64,000 bases of DNA from contig DATENU010000024.1 in NCBI GenBank assembly GCA_035274845.1, forward strand, positions 62,001 to 126,000, given 5' to 3'. Positions 8,824 through 16,699 of the stretch are shown here, piece by piece. The notes below the pieces were generated by a model. That model had not been told where the DNA came from. It did not search any database and saw nothing but the letters and a program-made list of their open reading frames with translations. Source of the stretch: Chthoniobacterales bacterium (lineage in GTDB: Bacteria > Verrucomicrobiota > Verrucomicrobiia > Chthoniobacterales > UBA10450). A program made the translations under genes and the position numbers. Position 1 is the first letter of the stretch. Every line of letters starts with the position of its first letter.

Positions 8824-9174
8824 CTAGAGCAGGACGCTGTCTTCGAGGGCGAGGGTTTCGTCCGAACTGACTAAATCATCCAGGTCAGCCAGGAGATCGC
8901 TATCCTGACTGTCGGAGAGCGTTACCACGCCGGCCCGCGACGGCGGTTGATCGCGCTGGACGAGGTGACCCGGGAAGCTGAGCGCGGCGATGATTACGAC
9001 CGCCACGCCCGCAGCAGGCACCAGCCATTGCGGGTTCCACCAGCGCCGGAACGGCGCTTCACCCTGAGCTTCGCGGATCTTTCTCAAGACGTTGCGCGCA
9101 AAGAACGGCGAAACCTCCCGCTCCGGCGAATGGCCAAGCAGGTCCCACAGTTTCTCGTCGTCTTCACGCTTCAT
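8824..9174 (-). CDS. single-pass membrane protein downstream of rpoD
   Basis: A 116-residue protein I do not recognise as a named family. The first half is soluble and charged (REDDEKLWDLLGHSPEREVS, then FFARNVLRKIRE). One membrane segment follows (WLVPAAGVAVVIIAALSF), then an acidic tail rich in Asp and Leu. This layout resembles short anti-sigma-like membrane proteins that accompany sigma-factor genes, and it sits 38 bases after rpoD on the same strand. It lacks a zinc-binding HxxxCxxC motif, so the anti-sigma idea is only inference. The ATG at 9174 is preferred to a TTG at 9204. Confidence 0.65.
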   Translation of the reverse strand: MKREDDEKLWDLLGHSPEREVSPFFARNVLRKIREAQGEAPFRRWWNPQWLVPAAGVAVVIIAALSFPGHLVQRDQPPSRAGVVTLSDSQDSDLLADLDDLVSSDETLALEDSVLL

Positions 9175-9212
9175 GGCGTTAATTAAACTCCGTCGGACGG
9201 ACAAAGTTCCGA

Positions 9213-11099
9213 TTAAGTTTCGGCGGCTTCGAGGAAGCCTTCGAGCTGCCGGATTCGGGTTGGGTGCCGCATTTTGCGGAGGGCTTTCGCTTCGATCTGC
9301 CGGATCCGTTCCCGGGTGACGCGGAATTGCCGGCCCACTTCTTCCAGGGTCCGGCTATATCCATCCACCAGTCCAAAACGCTGCTCGAGGACCTGACGCT
9401 CCCGATCCGTCAACGTTTCCAGCACGTCCTTGATCTTCTCCTTCAAAAGGACAATCGCGGTCATATCGCTCGGGTTTTCCGCGCCCTTGTCCTCGATAAA
9501 ATCGCCAAAATTTGTCTCTTCGCTTTCACCCACCGGCGATTGGAGCGAGATCGGTTGCTGCGCCATCTTCAGGACCGCGCGAACCCGGTCGACCGGCAGG
9601 AGGATTTCCTCGGCCACCTCTTCCGGGGTCGGTTCGCGGCCGTACTCCTGGACGAGCTGCTTCTGCACCCGCATCAGCTTGTTGATCGTCTCGATCATGT
9701 GGACCGGGATGCGAATCGTCCGGGCCTGATCGGCAATGGAACGCGTGATCGCCTGGCGAATCCACCAGGTCGCGTAAGTGGAAAATTTGTAACCGCGCCG
9801 GTACTCGAATTTCTCCACCGCCTTCATCAAACCCATGTTTCCCTCCTGGATCAGGTCGAGGAAGGAAAGGCCGCGGTTGGTGTATTTCTTGGCGATGGAA
9901 ATCACGAGCCGGAGATTGGCTTCGACCATCTCCGTTTTGGCCCGCAACGCCTTGTGCAGCCAGTTCTTGAGCGCGCGATATTGCTCTGTGTACTCATCGA
10001 GCGAAAGCCAGAGCGTACTTTCCAGGTCGCGCATTTTGATCCCCAGCGGCGAGCGGGCCCCGTTGTCCTTCGGGTGTTTGCTTATTTCGATCTGCAAATG
10101 CGTCAGCACCTGGAACTGCTCGTCCGCCAGGTGCACGAATTCTTCGGTCACCTTTTGTTTGAAATAAAACTTCGGATAGAGCTTTTGCAGGGCGGTCACC
10201 GACTTCTGGAATGCTTTCGTCTTTCGGGCATCGCGCCGGGCCGGGCCGTGGAGAATTTGACCGTAGAGCTGGCGAATGGAGCCGCCAAGTTTGTCGACCT
10301 GTTTGCACAGGCGCGGGAGCAGCTTCATGTAGCGCTCGCGGCTTTCGATCTTCTTGTCGAGAATAACGCGGTCAAAACGTTCGCCCCCTTCGGTGAGCTT
10401 TTGCGCGAGATCGAGATGGGCCTGGGCGATGAAACCGAAACGATTGATGAGGCGCTGCACCATGATCTCGGCCTCTTCGATCCGCTTTGAGATCTCCACT
10501 TCCTGCTCCCGGGTCAGCAGCGGCACCTGGCCCATTTGTTTCAGGTACATCCGCACCGGGTCGTCGAGGATATCGAGCTTCGGTTCCGGTTTTTCTTCCT
10601 CCTCCTCTTCGCTGTCCTTCTTCCCATCCTTGTAACGATCGACCTCGGACGCTTCGATGATGTCGATCTCCATCCGGCGCAGGCGCGTGAGAATGGCGTC
10701 CAGCTCGTCGGCGTCGCTGATATCCGCCGGCAGCGCTTCGTTGAGATCGTCGAAGGTGAGATAGCCCTGCTCTTTGGCGAGTTTGATCAGCTCCCGGATG
10801 CGCGTTTGCACGTCTCCCGGTGCACTGGCCGCCAACATCTCATCGCCCTCCGAAATATCCGCGCCGTTCAACGGTTTCGCGGGGCGTGCGGGGGCCGACG
10901 TTTTCCCTTTTGCCGCGGAGGTTTTTCGAGAAACCGGGGCTAGCTTACGGCGAATCTTCTGCGCCTTGGCTTTCGAGGGCCGGGACTTGAGGCGCGTCGC
11001 TTTAGCGGGTTTCTTCCGCGACGTCGGGCCGACGCTTCGTGCGTGTTTTCTCGAATGAGTTGCCAAGGCTTTGTGCTGTAGAGGTATAGCTGTTTTCAA
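9213..11099 (-). CDS. rpoD: primary RNA polymerase sigma factor (RpoD/SigA)
   Basis: Housekeeping sigma-70. Region 1.1 begins around [23 protein letters not shown]. Region 1.2/2.1 follows with [21 protein letters not shown]. Then come a non-conserved region, region 2.2-2.4 with [20 protein letters not shown] and the promoter-opening [10 protein letters not shown] (Trp445-446), region 3, and a region 4.2 helix-turn-helix [20 protein letters not shown]. The first 75 residues are an unusual Lys/Arg/Ala/Pro-rich tail. The start is a TTG; a second TTG some 12 codons inside is also possible. dnaG lies 41 bases upstream on the same strand, as in the classical rpsU-dnaG-rpoD unit, here without rpsU in view. 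Confidence 0.96.
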   Translation of the reverse strand: MKTAIPLQHKALATHSRKHARSVGPTSRKKPAKATRLKSRPSKAKAQKIRRKLAPVSRKTSAAKGKTSAPARPAKPLNGADISEGDEMLAASAPGDVQTRIRELIKLAKEQGYLTFDDLNEALPADISDADELDAILTRLRRMEIDIIEASEVDRYKDGKKDSEEEEEEKPEPKLDILDDPVRMYLKQMGQVPLLTREQEVEISKRIEEAEIMVQRLINRFGFIAQAHLDLAQKLTEGGERFDRVILDKKIESRERYMKLLPRLCKQVDKLGGSIRQLYGQILHGPARRDARKTKAFQKSVTALQKLYPKFYFKQKVTEEFVHLADEQFQVLTHLQIEISKHPKDNGARSPLGIKMRDLESTLWLSLDEYTEQYRALKNWLHKALRAKTEMVEANLRLVISIAKKYTNRGLSFLDLIQEGNMGLMKAVEKFEYRRGYKFSTYATWWIRQAITRSIADQARTIRIPVHMIETINKLMRVQKQLVQEYGREPTPEEVAEEILLPVDRVRAVLKMAQQPISLQSPVGESEETNFGDFIEDKGAENPSDMTAIVLLKEKIKDVLETLTDRERQVLEQRFGLVDGYSRTLEEVGRQFRVTRERIRQIEAKALRKMRHPTRIRQLEGFLEAAET

Positions 11100-11140
11100 G
11101 CCGGCTCGCCGGCCTTTTCCACCCCCTCAACGGCAGCATT

Positions 11141-12946
11141 TCAGCTGTCGAGCACGCGGGCGGACGAAAACGCGGCAACGTCGCGGAGTTGCTCCGTAAG
11201 GTCAAGAATTTGTTTCTGCAAGGCGACGGCTTCTCCTGTGGTCAAACGAGGCAGTTTCATCCGGCCTTCCGCGATCTGAAGTTGCCGGCGTAAGATTGCC
11301 TGGCGGAGGCCATTCCACCAGCCCCTCGCGACTTCCAGGCCGTTCGGCGGCATTTTTTGCAGAAGCCAGGAAGAAACCAGCGCCTCTTCGCCTGGCGCGA
11401 GACTGGCCATGAAGGCGTTCAAAGAGGCCGGATCATCCGGCCGGAGGTCAGCCGCCAGAATGCGCCCGAGGATTTCCGCGTCCGGCGTGTGGGAAAGCAT
11501 CTCCCGCCAATCCTGGGCCTGGAGAAATTCCCGCGCCTCTCCATCACGCAAAGCCAGGAGACAAAGCATCCCGATCTCGTGCCGCGGTGCGGGCGCCACC
11601 GGCGGGCGAGATGCGTCATCCGTCGAAAACCGTTCGCGATTTGGCCGGGCCAGCAGCCTTTCGAAATCGGAGCGGGGCACTCCGATTCTGGCGCTGGCTT
11701 TGTTGGCCACCTCCCCACGCATGAGCGGGTCCTGCACGCGCGCGATGGTCTCGGCGAGTTTGTTGGCCAGTTGCATTTTGGCGCCGATCGAATCCAAATC
11801 CGTCGCAGCGGTTTCGCGCTCGATCCAGGCGTCGAAAAAATCGCGGGCTGCGGCGATCCGTTTTTCGAATTCCTCCCGGCCACCTTTTCGCACCAGGGAA
11901 TCGGGGTCTTCACCGGCTGGCATTTCCGCGACGCGAACCACGAGGTTATTTTGCAACAGAGCGTCGAGTGACCGTTCGGCTGCTTTTTGACCCGCCGCAT
12001 CGGCATCGAAGCAGAGAACGACTTCGCTCACGAACCGCTTCAGAATTCGCGCCTGATTCTCGGTGAAGGCTGTCCCCTGCGGCGCGACCACATTGGTAAT
12101 CCCCGCTTCAAACAGGGAAATGAGATCGAGCTGGCCTTCGCAGACGATCGCGCAATCGGCCTCGATCAAGCCGCGTTTCGCCTTGTGCAGCCCGAAAAGG
12201 ACGCTGCCTTTGCGGAAAAGGGGCGTTTCCGGCGAGTTCACGTATTTCGCCACCTCGGCTTCCTTGTCCAAAATCCGGCCGCTGAACGCGATCACTTCGC
12301 CGACATCGTTGTGGATCGGGAACATGATCCGGTTCCGGAACCGGTCGTAAGCTTTGTTGTCGCCCTCCTCGCGGCGCGTGATCAGTCCGCTTTCCAGAAG
12401 CAACCGCTGCTGATAACCGCGCTCCAACGCCCAGCTCATAAAGGCATCCCAGCTTTCGGGTGCGAACCCGATCTGCCAGTCTTTCGCGATCCGCTTGTCG
12501 ATCCCCCGCCCTTTCAAATATTCGCGCGCTGGTTCGCCGGATTTTTTCTTCACCAGGTTTTCGTAAAACCATTCGGCTGCTTCCGCGTGGAGCTGGAGTA
12601 ACGCGTGCCGCGTCTCCTGCTGGCGATCGTCCTCACCGCCGGCGCTTCGTTCCTCGATGACGGGAATTCCCACCCGGGTCGCCAGCTTCCGCACCGCCGC
12701 GGGAAAATCGAGATGCTCGTAATCCATCACAAAACGAAAAACGCTCCCGCCCGCGCCACAGCCAAAGCAGTGAAAAGTCTGTCGCTGCGGGCTCACCGTG
12801 AACGAGGGCGTCTTTTCCTGGTGAAAAGGACAGAGCGCCTTGAACGCGGAGCCCGCCCGTTTCAGCGGAAAATAGGTGCCAATCACTTCCACGATGTCGT
12901 TCGCGGCGGCGATCTGCTCGATGGTCTGTGTCGGGATCGTCCCCAT
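11141..12946 (-). CDS. dnaG: DNA primase
   Basis: Makes RNA primers for chromosome replication. The N-terminal CHC2-type zinc finger has Cys39, His42, Cys60 and Cys63. The TOPRIM core shows the CEGQLDLISLFEAG and CFDADAAGQKAAERS acidic motifs. The C-terminal part (from about 420) is less conserved and should bind the DnaB helicase. Length (601) is normal. It is followed by rpoD on the same strand and is divergent from the NfeD-type gene, with a roughly 100-base shared upstream region. Confidence 0.96.
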   Translation of the reverse strand: MGTIPTQTIEQIAAANDIVEVIGTYFPLKRAGSAFKALCPFHQEKTPSFTVSPQRQTFHCFGCGAGGSVFRFVMDYEHLDFPAAVRKLATRVGIPVIEERSAGGEDDRQQETRHALLQLHAEAAEWFYENLVKKKSGEPAREYLKGRGIDKRIAKDWQIGFAPESWDAFMSWALERGYQQRLLLESGLITRREEGDNKAYDRFRNRIMFPIHNDVGEVIAFSGRILDKEAEVAKYVNSPETPLFRKGSVLFGLHKAKRGLIEADCAIVCEGQLDLISLFEAGITNVVAPQGTAFTENQARILKRFVSEVVLCFDADAAGQKAAERSLDALLQNNLVVRVAEMPAGEDPDSLVRKGGREEFEKRIAAARDFFDAWIERETAATDLDSIGAKMQLANKLAETIARVQDPLMRGEVANKASARIGVPRSDFERLLARPNRERFSTDDASRPPVAPAPRHEIGMLCLLALRDGEAREFLQAQDWREMLSHTPDAEILGRILAADLRPDDPASLNAFMASLAPGEEALVSSWLLQKMPPNGLEVARGWWNGLRQAILRRQLQIAEGRMKLPRLTTGEAVALQKQILDLTEQLRDVAAFSSARVLDS

Positions 12947-13048
12947 CTGCCTTTACTTTTCGCTCGTTTGCGGCCCGGAGCGATGGCAAATTTAAGCCGG
13001 AGCGAAAACCCTTCCACAAATTGCCATGCCCCTGACGTGTATTCCGTA

Positions 13049-14449
13049 ATGAGAACATTGTTTCGTCTCTTTTTCCCGGTGTTTTGCCTGGCGGCTTTCG
13101 CAATGCCGGCCCAGGCGCGCGAAGCGGTCGTGCAAAAGGGAGATACGGTCGTGATTCAACTGGACGGCGAGATCTCACCCTCGCTCTTTTTGTTTATTCG
13201 GCGCGCCGTAAAAGCCGCCGAGACGGCGGGCGCCAGCGCCATCATTATTGAGATGAACACTTACGGCGGCCGGCTCGACGCCGCGGCGGACATCACCGGC
13301 GTGCTTAACCGCACCACGATTCCCACCTACACTTTCATCAACACCAACGCCGGTTCGGCCGGCTCGCTGATCGCCCTCGCCACCCGGTACATCTACATGT
13401 CGCCGGTGAGCGCGATCGGCGCCGCGGCCCCGGTCCTCTCCACCGGCGCCGATCTTCCGCCGACCGAAAAGGACAAGGTTATCTCGTATTGGTCGGCCAT
13501 GGTCCGGAGCTCGGCGATTAAGAACGGTCACAACCCCGACCTCGGCGACGCCTTCATGGACAAGGAAAAGGAAGTGAAAATTGGCGATCGCGTGGTGCAC
13601 GCAAAAGGATCGCTCCTGACCCTGACCGCGCAGGAGGCCGTCGAGCGGATCAACGGCAAACCGCTGCTCGCCGAAGGCCTCGCCGATTCCGTGGCTGATC
13701 TCGTGAAAAAAGCCGGCTTGAAAGGCAACGTCGTGGCCGTCGAGCCAAGCGGATTCGAGCGGCTCGCGTTTTGGGTCACCGCCCTGGCGCCTTTGCTTCT
13801 CCTCTTGGGAATCATCTGCGCTTATCTTGAGTTCAAGATCCCGGGCGTCAGTTTGCCGGGAATCATTGCCGCGATTTGTTTTGCGCTCTTTTTCGCCGGG
13901 CACTACCTGGCCGGTTTGGCCGGTTGGGAGGTTGTGGCGCTCTTCGTTCTCGGGCTCATTCTCGTCCTCGTCGAAGTTCTCTTCTTTGCCCACTCGACGA
14001 TCGTCTTCGGCGTCGTCGGCGTCTTTCTCATGCTGGGCGCCCTGCTCTGGGCGATGATCGACCGCTATCCGGGCGAGACATTTTTCCCGACTAGCGACAT
14101 GCTCGCGATCCCCTTGCGCAATCTCTTTTTCACCCTTATCGCGGCCGCGCTGGCCATTGCGATTCTGGCCCGTTACCTCCCGAAAACGAGCCTCTATCGC
14201 CGGTTCGCTCTTATGACAACAAATCCGCCCGGCCCTTCCCTGGCTGGCGTCCCCCGGGAATTCGCCACCGCCCTCGACCTCACCCCCGGCATGCAAGGCA
14301 CCGCCCAGACCATGTTACGCCCCAGCGGCAAAGCCCGCTTCGCTGATCACGTCGTCGACGTCGTGACCGAAGGCGAATTCATCGCCGCCGAAACGCCCAT
14401 CACCGTTACCCAAAAAGACGGGATGCGCGTAGTGGTGAAGGCGCACTAG
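13049..14449 (+). CDS. NfeD-family membrane serine protease (ClpP-like domain)
   Basis: A 466-residue membrane protein with a signal peptide (TLFRLFFPVFCLAAFAMPAQA). A ClpP/crotonase-like protease domain follows, with NTYGGRLDAA and the likely nucleophile serine in NAGSAGSLIALATRYIYM. Four membrane segments come next (about 240-380). A C-terminal NfeD OB-fold starts near VPREFATALDLTPGMQGTA. Family members cleave stomatin-like membrane partners, and no such partner gene is nearby. The ATG at 13049 is chosen because it directly precedes the signal peptide; the longer upstream frame overlaps dnaG on the other strand. The integron-like cassette array begins immediately downstream. Confidence 0.88.
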   Translation: MRTLFRLFFPVFCLAAFAMPAQAREAVVQKGDTVVIQLDGEISPSLFLFIRRAVKAAETAGASAIIIEMNTYGGRLDAAADITGVLNRTTIPTYTFINTNAGSAGSLIALATRYIYMSPVSAIGAAAPVLSTGADLPPTEKDKVISYWSAMVRSSAIKNGHNPDLGDAFMDKEKEVKIGDRVVHAKGSLLTLTAQEAVERINGKPLLAEGLADSVADLVKKAGLKGNVVAVEPSGFERLAFWVTALAPLLLLLGIICAYLEFKIPGVSLPGIIAAICFALFFAGHYLAGLAGWEVVALFVLGLILVLVEVLFFAHSTIVFGVVGVFLMLGALLWAMIDRYPGETFFPTSDMLAIPLRNLFFTLIAAALAIAILARYLPKTSLYRRFALMTTNPPGPSLAGVPREFATALDLTPGMQGTAQTMLRPSGKARFADHVVDVVTEGEFIAAETPITVTQKDGMRVVVKAH

Positions 14450-14485
14450 CCGACACTAAGGTGGGGCAGGGCCTTTTCGCGAAAG

Positions 14486-15001
14486 ATGAAACGAGTAGTC
14501 CTCATTGCCCTGACGGTGATCCCGGTCCTTGCGACGACTCTGGTGGTCGCCGGTTTTGTGAGTCGCGATCGCTATTCTTGGGCAACTTCGCGCAGCTTTT
14601 CGGCGGCTCTTCAAAACTGCCGTAGCGTTGAGCTTGTCGAGCATTCCGGTGGTGTTGAGCTAGCTCGAAAGATGGCGACGCCGGATGAAATATCGCGACT
14701 GCAAAAGGCAATCACTGCATGGCCTCGCCCTTTTTTTCCAGAGGCATATGCCTGTTATATCCCACATCACAACATCAAAATAGTCCGAGCGGATGGCTCC
14801 CAGGTTAGCGTCGACATTTGCTTCACTTGCGGGAAGTTTGGGATTGAGGACCTATGGTTTGTGGCTGCGCTCCCACCGTACTTGGCAAAGTCGCTTACCT
14901 CGTTTTTCACTTCAGTAGGAATGGCGCCCAGAACTGACGAAGAGTACCATCGGATAGACGCTTCCCTGTCGCGCCTCCCGAACGAGCAGTCAGAGAATTA
15001 G
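14486..15001 (+). CDS. cassette gene 1: exported protein of unknown function
   Basis: A 171-residue protein I cannot assign. An N-terminal hydrophobic segment (VLIALTVIPVLATTLVVAGFV) suggests export or membrane anchoring. The rest is soluble, with a Cys-rich centre (ACYIPHHN, then ICFTCGKFG). It begins 37 bases after the NfeD-type gene and ends 20 bases before attC site 1. It is thus the first gene of the cassette array, although no recombination site lies on its 5' side. Confidence 0.65.
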   Translation: MKRVVLIALTVIPVLATTLVVAGFVSRDRYSWATSRSFSAALQNCRSVELVEHSGGVELARKMATPDEISRLQKAITAWPRPFFPEAYACYIPHHNIKIVRADGSQVSVDICFTCGKFGIEDLWFVAALPPYLAKSLTSFFTSVGMAPRTDEEYHRIDASLSRLPNEQSEN

Positions 15002-15020
15002 CGTGAATGAACCGGAAAAC

Positions 15021-15083
15021 ACCTAACCAAACGATGGAGCGAATCCCGCGGCCGCGGGATCGCTCATCTTGTTCTCGTTAGGC
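15021..15083 (+). other. attC-like recombination site 1
   Basis: Left box ACCTAAC (15021-15027) pairs with right box GTTAGGC (15077-15083). Inner box GATGGAGCGA (15033-15042) pairs with TCGCTCATC (15060-15068), leaving one extrahelical G. The tip is a perfect 18-base palindrome (15043-15060). At 63 bases it is a short attC and the cleanest of the five. Confidence 0.88.
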
Positions 15084-15099
15084 TTAACGAGCGCACCTT

Positions 15100-15423
15100 A
15101 TGCACACGCTGTTCGTGGTCCTCGCAATCAACTTCGCGACGTTTGGATTTGCGTTTGCCTTCGCGGGTTTTTTGGGACTCGCACCGCCAAACGCGACAGA
15201 AGCGAAGGCGCAGCGAGAGGCCTACCAGCGCGAGCGAGCCAAGGGTTTCTGGTATGGGGAGCTGCATTCATGGCGCGAGCAGCAGCGTTTGAAATCGCGT
15301 CTGTTCAGCATTCTGGCATCCCATTGGCCGGAGCGCCCAGACAGCCGCTGGCTCATTTGCCTCGGTGTCATATTTCTCGCGAACGCGATCCTCATCGGGT
15401 TTTTCCTCGGAGCTTTTTCATGA
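15100..15423 (+). CDS. cassette gene 2: small protein with two membrane segments
   Basis: A 107-residue protein of unknown function. One hydrophobic segment is at the N-terminus (LFVVLAINFATFGFAFAFAGFLG) and one at the C-terminus (WLICLGVIFLANAILIGFF). Between them lies a charged, Glu/Arg/Gln-rich loop of about 50 residues. The gene starts 17 bases after attC site 1, and its stop codon touches attC site 2, the tight packing expected for a gene cassette. No enzymatic motif is visible. Confidence 0.68.
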   Translation: MHTLFVVLAINFATFGFAFAFAGFLGLAPPNATEAKAQREAYQRERAKGFWYGELHSWREQQRLKSRLFSILASHWPERPDSRWLICLGVIFLANAILIGFFLGAFS

Positions 15424-15545
15424 CGCACACCAAACGATTCAGCGAACGCCTGCCCGGCGTTCGCCCACATTTTGCATGACTAAACCATCCCATCCCCGAT
15501 CAGCGCTCCCCCCGGCAGGCGTCGCTGATCTCTTTCTCGTTAGAC
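15424..15545 (+). other. attC-like recombination site 2
   Basis: Right box GTTAGAC (15539-15545). Inner boxes GATTCAGCGA (15436-15445) and TCGCTGATC (15522-15530) pair with an extrahelical T. The left outer box (CGCACAC, 15424-15430) has drifted from the RYYYAAC consensus. Site length is 122 bases. The stop of cassette gene 2 lies directly against it. Confidence 0.8.
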
Positions 15546-15560
15546 GTAAGCACCGCATCC

Positions 15561-15914
15561 ATGCCCAACGGAAAAGGAAATCTTGAGTGTTGCTACTGTC
15601 GGCACTTCACCGGCCCGCATGGTTACGGTTGGGGCGCGTATGAGGCTGCCCGATGTCAGTTTCATGGCGTCATGCTGCCGGCCTCTGATGATGGCCTCCA
15701 GCGCGTTTGCTGTCACTTCGAGCCGCACGACACGTATTGGCAGGACAACCCTGGAGGTTTCTTTCCACCCGCACTGCGATTTGCCCGGTTCGGGAGAGAA
15801 TTGCAGCCGGGGGTTCTCTATTTCTTCGGATACAACCCCCCTGAACGAATCGAGCGCGAGGTCGTGCTACGAGAACCGAATTATCAATCCGAGACATGGC
15901 GCCCCAACGTCTAA
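15561..15914 (+). CDS. cassette gene 3: Cys/His-rich small protein
   Basis: A 117-residue soluble protein of unknown function. It carries a cluster of possible metal ligands: CCYCRHF near residues 10-16, then CQFHG, then CCHFEPHD near residue 50. This pattern suggests a zinc or iron-sulphur site but matches no named domain I can recall. The C-terminal half contains aromatic-rich FFPPALRFARFG and YFFGYNPPE. The TAA stop falls inside the left outer box of attC site 3. The ATG at 15561 follows attC site 2 by 15 bases. Confidence 0.68.
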   Translation: MPNGKGNLECCYCRHFTGPHGYGWGAYEAARCQFHGVMLPASDDGLQRVCCHFEPHDTYWQDNPGGFFPPALRFARFGRELQPGVLYFFGYNPPERIEREVVLREPNYQSETWRPNV

Positions 15915-16030
15915 CCAGACGATCGAGCGAACGGCGGACCGCTGTGCGATTCATTTGAGATGACTTCCACGCTTCCACTCCGAGCGACACGCGCCCTCGT
16001 CCGCCGTCGCTCATCTTGTTCTCGTTAGAT
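15909..16030 (+). other. attC-like recombination site 3
   Basis: Left box GTCTAAC (15909-15915) and right box GTTAGAT (16024-16030) fit RYYYAAC/GTTRRRY. Inner box GATCGAGCGA (15921-15930) pairs with TCGCTCATC (16007-16015), leaving an extrahelical C, and the stem continues with ACGGCGGA against TCCGCCGT. Length 122 bases. It closely resembles site 4 over its whole length. Confidence 0.88.
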
Positions 16031-16286
16031 GGTTTCGCCCTCGCACGGATCCGAAGCGCGCTCGCAGCCGGGATGGCTTCCGCCATTGCGAGCACTGTGG
16101 TCGCTGTGTTGGCGGCTCTCCATCATGCTGGTCTTTGTCGGTGGCGCGCTATGGACGCTGCTCATTGGCCGGTGGTGGATAGCACTCGGCTCGGTGATCG
16201 GCTTCGTCGTTGCCGCGCTCGTCATTCGCCGCGTCTCTCCAGTCGAGCGTCAGGAGTCTTCCGGAGATAGCATTGTCTTTTTATGA
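16029..16286 (+). CDS. cassette gene 4: small membrane protein
   Basis: An 85-residue protein with a short polar N-terminus and two consecutive hydrophobic segments (LSIMLVFVGGALWTLLIG and IALGSVIGFVVAALVI). A basic and acidic tail follows. Function unknown. The ATG overlaps the last bases of attC site 3, so insertion of the cassette may itself create the start context. The gap from its stop to attC site 4 is 36 bases. Confidence 0.62.
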   Translation: MVSPSHGSEARSQPGWLPPLRALWSLCWRLSIMLVFVGGALWTLLIGRWWIALGSVIGFVVAALVIRRVSPVERQESSGDSIVFL

Positions 16287-16322
16287 CATCTTCTTCCACG
16301 TGTGAGATGCCGCGCTGTCCAC

Positions 16323-16446
16323 CACTAACCAGGCGATGGGAGCGAACGGCGGACCGCTGTGCGCTCCACTTTTGAAATGACTTCCACCCAATCACTCCGA
16401 GCGGCGCGCGCCGGCGTCCGTTGTCGCTCATCTTTTCTCGTTAGGT
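16323..16446 (+). other. attC-like recombination site 4
   Basis: Right box GTTAGGT (16440-16446). The left box CACTAAC (16323-16329) matches the consensus in its last five bases. Inner box GATGGGAGCGA (16335-16345) pairs with TCGCTCATC (16424-16432) with two unpaired bases. Length 124 bases. The site shares long blocks with site 3, including AGCGAACGGCGGACCGCTGT. Confidence 0.85.
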
Positions 16447-16678
16447 GAACACGCACCCGGCGTCAAAGACACGGTGGAAGGCGAAGATTATCATCGTCTC
16501 ATCAACGATCGTGCTTTGCGTTTCCGCCGTCGCGGCGGCTTTTGCCCTTTGGTATATCCCGTCTACACCATGGGGCCTCCGCAGACTCATCGTCGCCGGC
16601 TGCCTTGTTGGCGTATTCACATCTGCCATTCTTCTGGTCCGCGGTGAGAAAAAGCTTGGTCGAATGCGCCGTGAATAG
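16445..16678 (+). CDS. cassette gene 5: small membrane protein
   Basis: A 77-residue protein with a basic N-terminus and two hydrophobic segments (IIIVSSTIVLCVSAVAAAFAL and LIVAGCLVGVFTSAILLV). It ends in a basic tail. Function unknown. It starts with GTG inside the right box of attC site 4. It is the third small two-helix protein in the array, which may reflect a shared role or a capture bias, but the sequences do not resemble each other. Confidence 0.58.
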   Translation: MNTHPASKTRWKAKIIIVSSTIVLCVSAVAAAFALWYIPSTPWGLRRLIVAGCLVGVFTSAILLVRGEKKLGRMRRE

Positions 16679-16699
16679 TTATCGCTCGAACAATTCTCC

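Noticed and set aside
9264-10490. 408-codon plus-strand frame opposite rpoD, and similar long frames opposite mreB, nfeD and alaS
   Set aside because: All lie fully inside strongly supported genes and show only antisense composition.
11100-11113. GCCGGCTCGCCGGC palindrome followed by CTTTT between rpoD and dnaG
   Set aside because: It would terminate only plus-strand transcripts, and no plus-strand gene precedes it. On the minus strand no T-tract follows.
12605-13048. Upstream extension of the NfeD-type gene by 148 codons
   Set aside because: The extension overlaps dnaG in antisense and lacks motifs, while a normal signal peptide starts at 13049.
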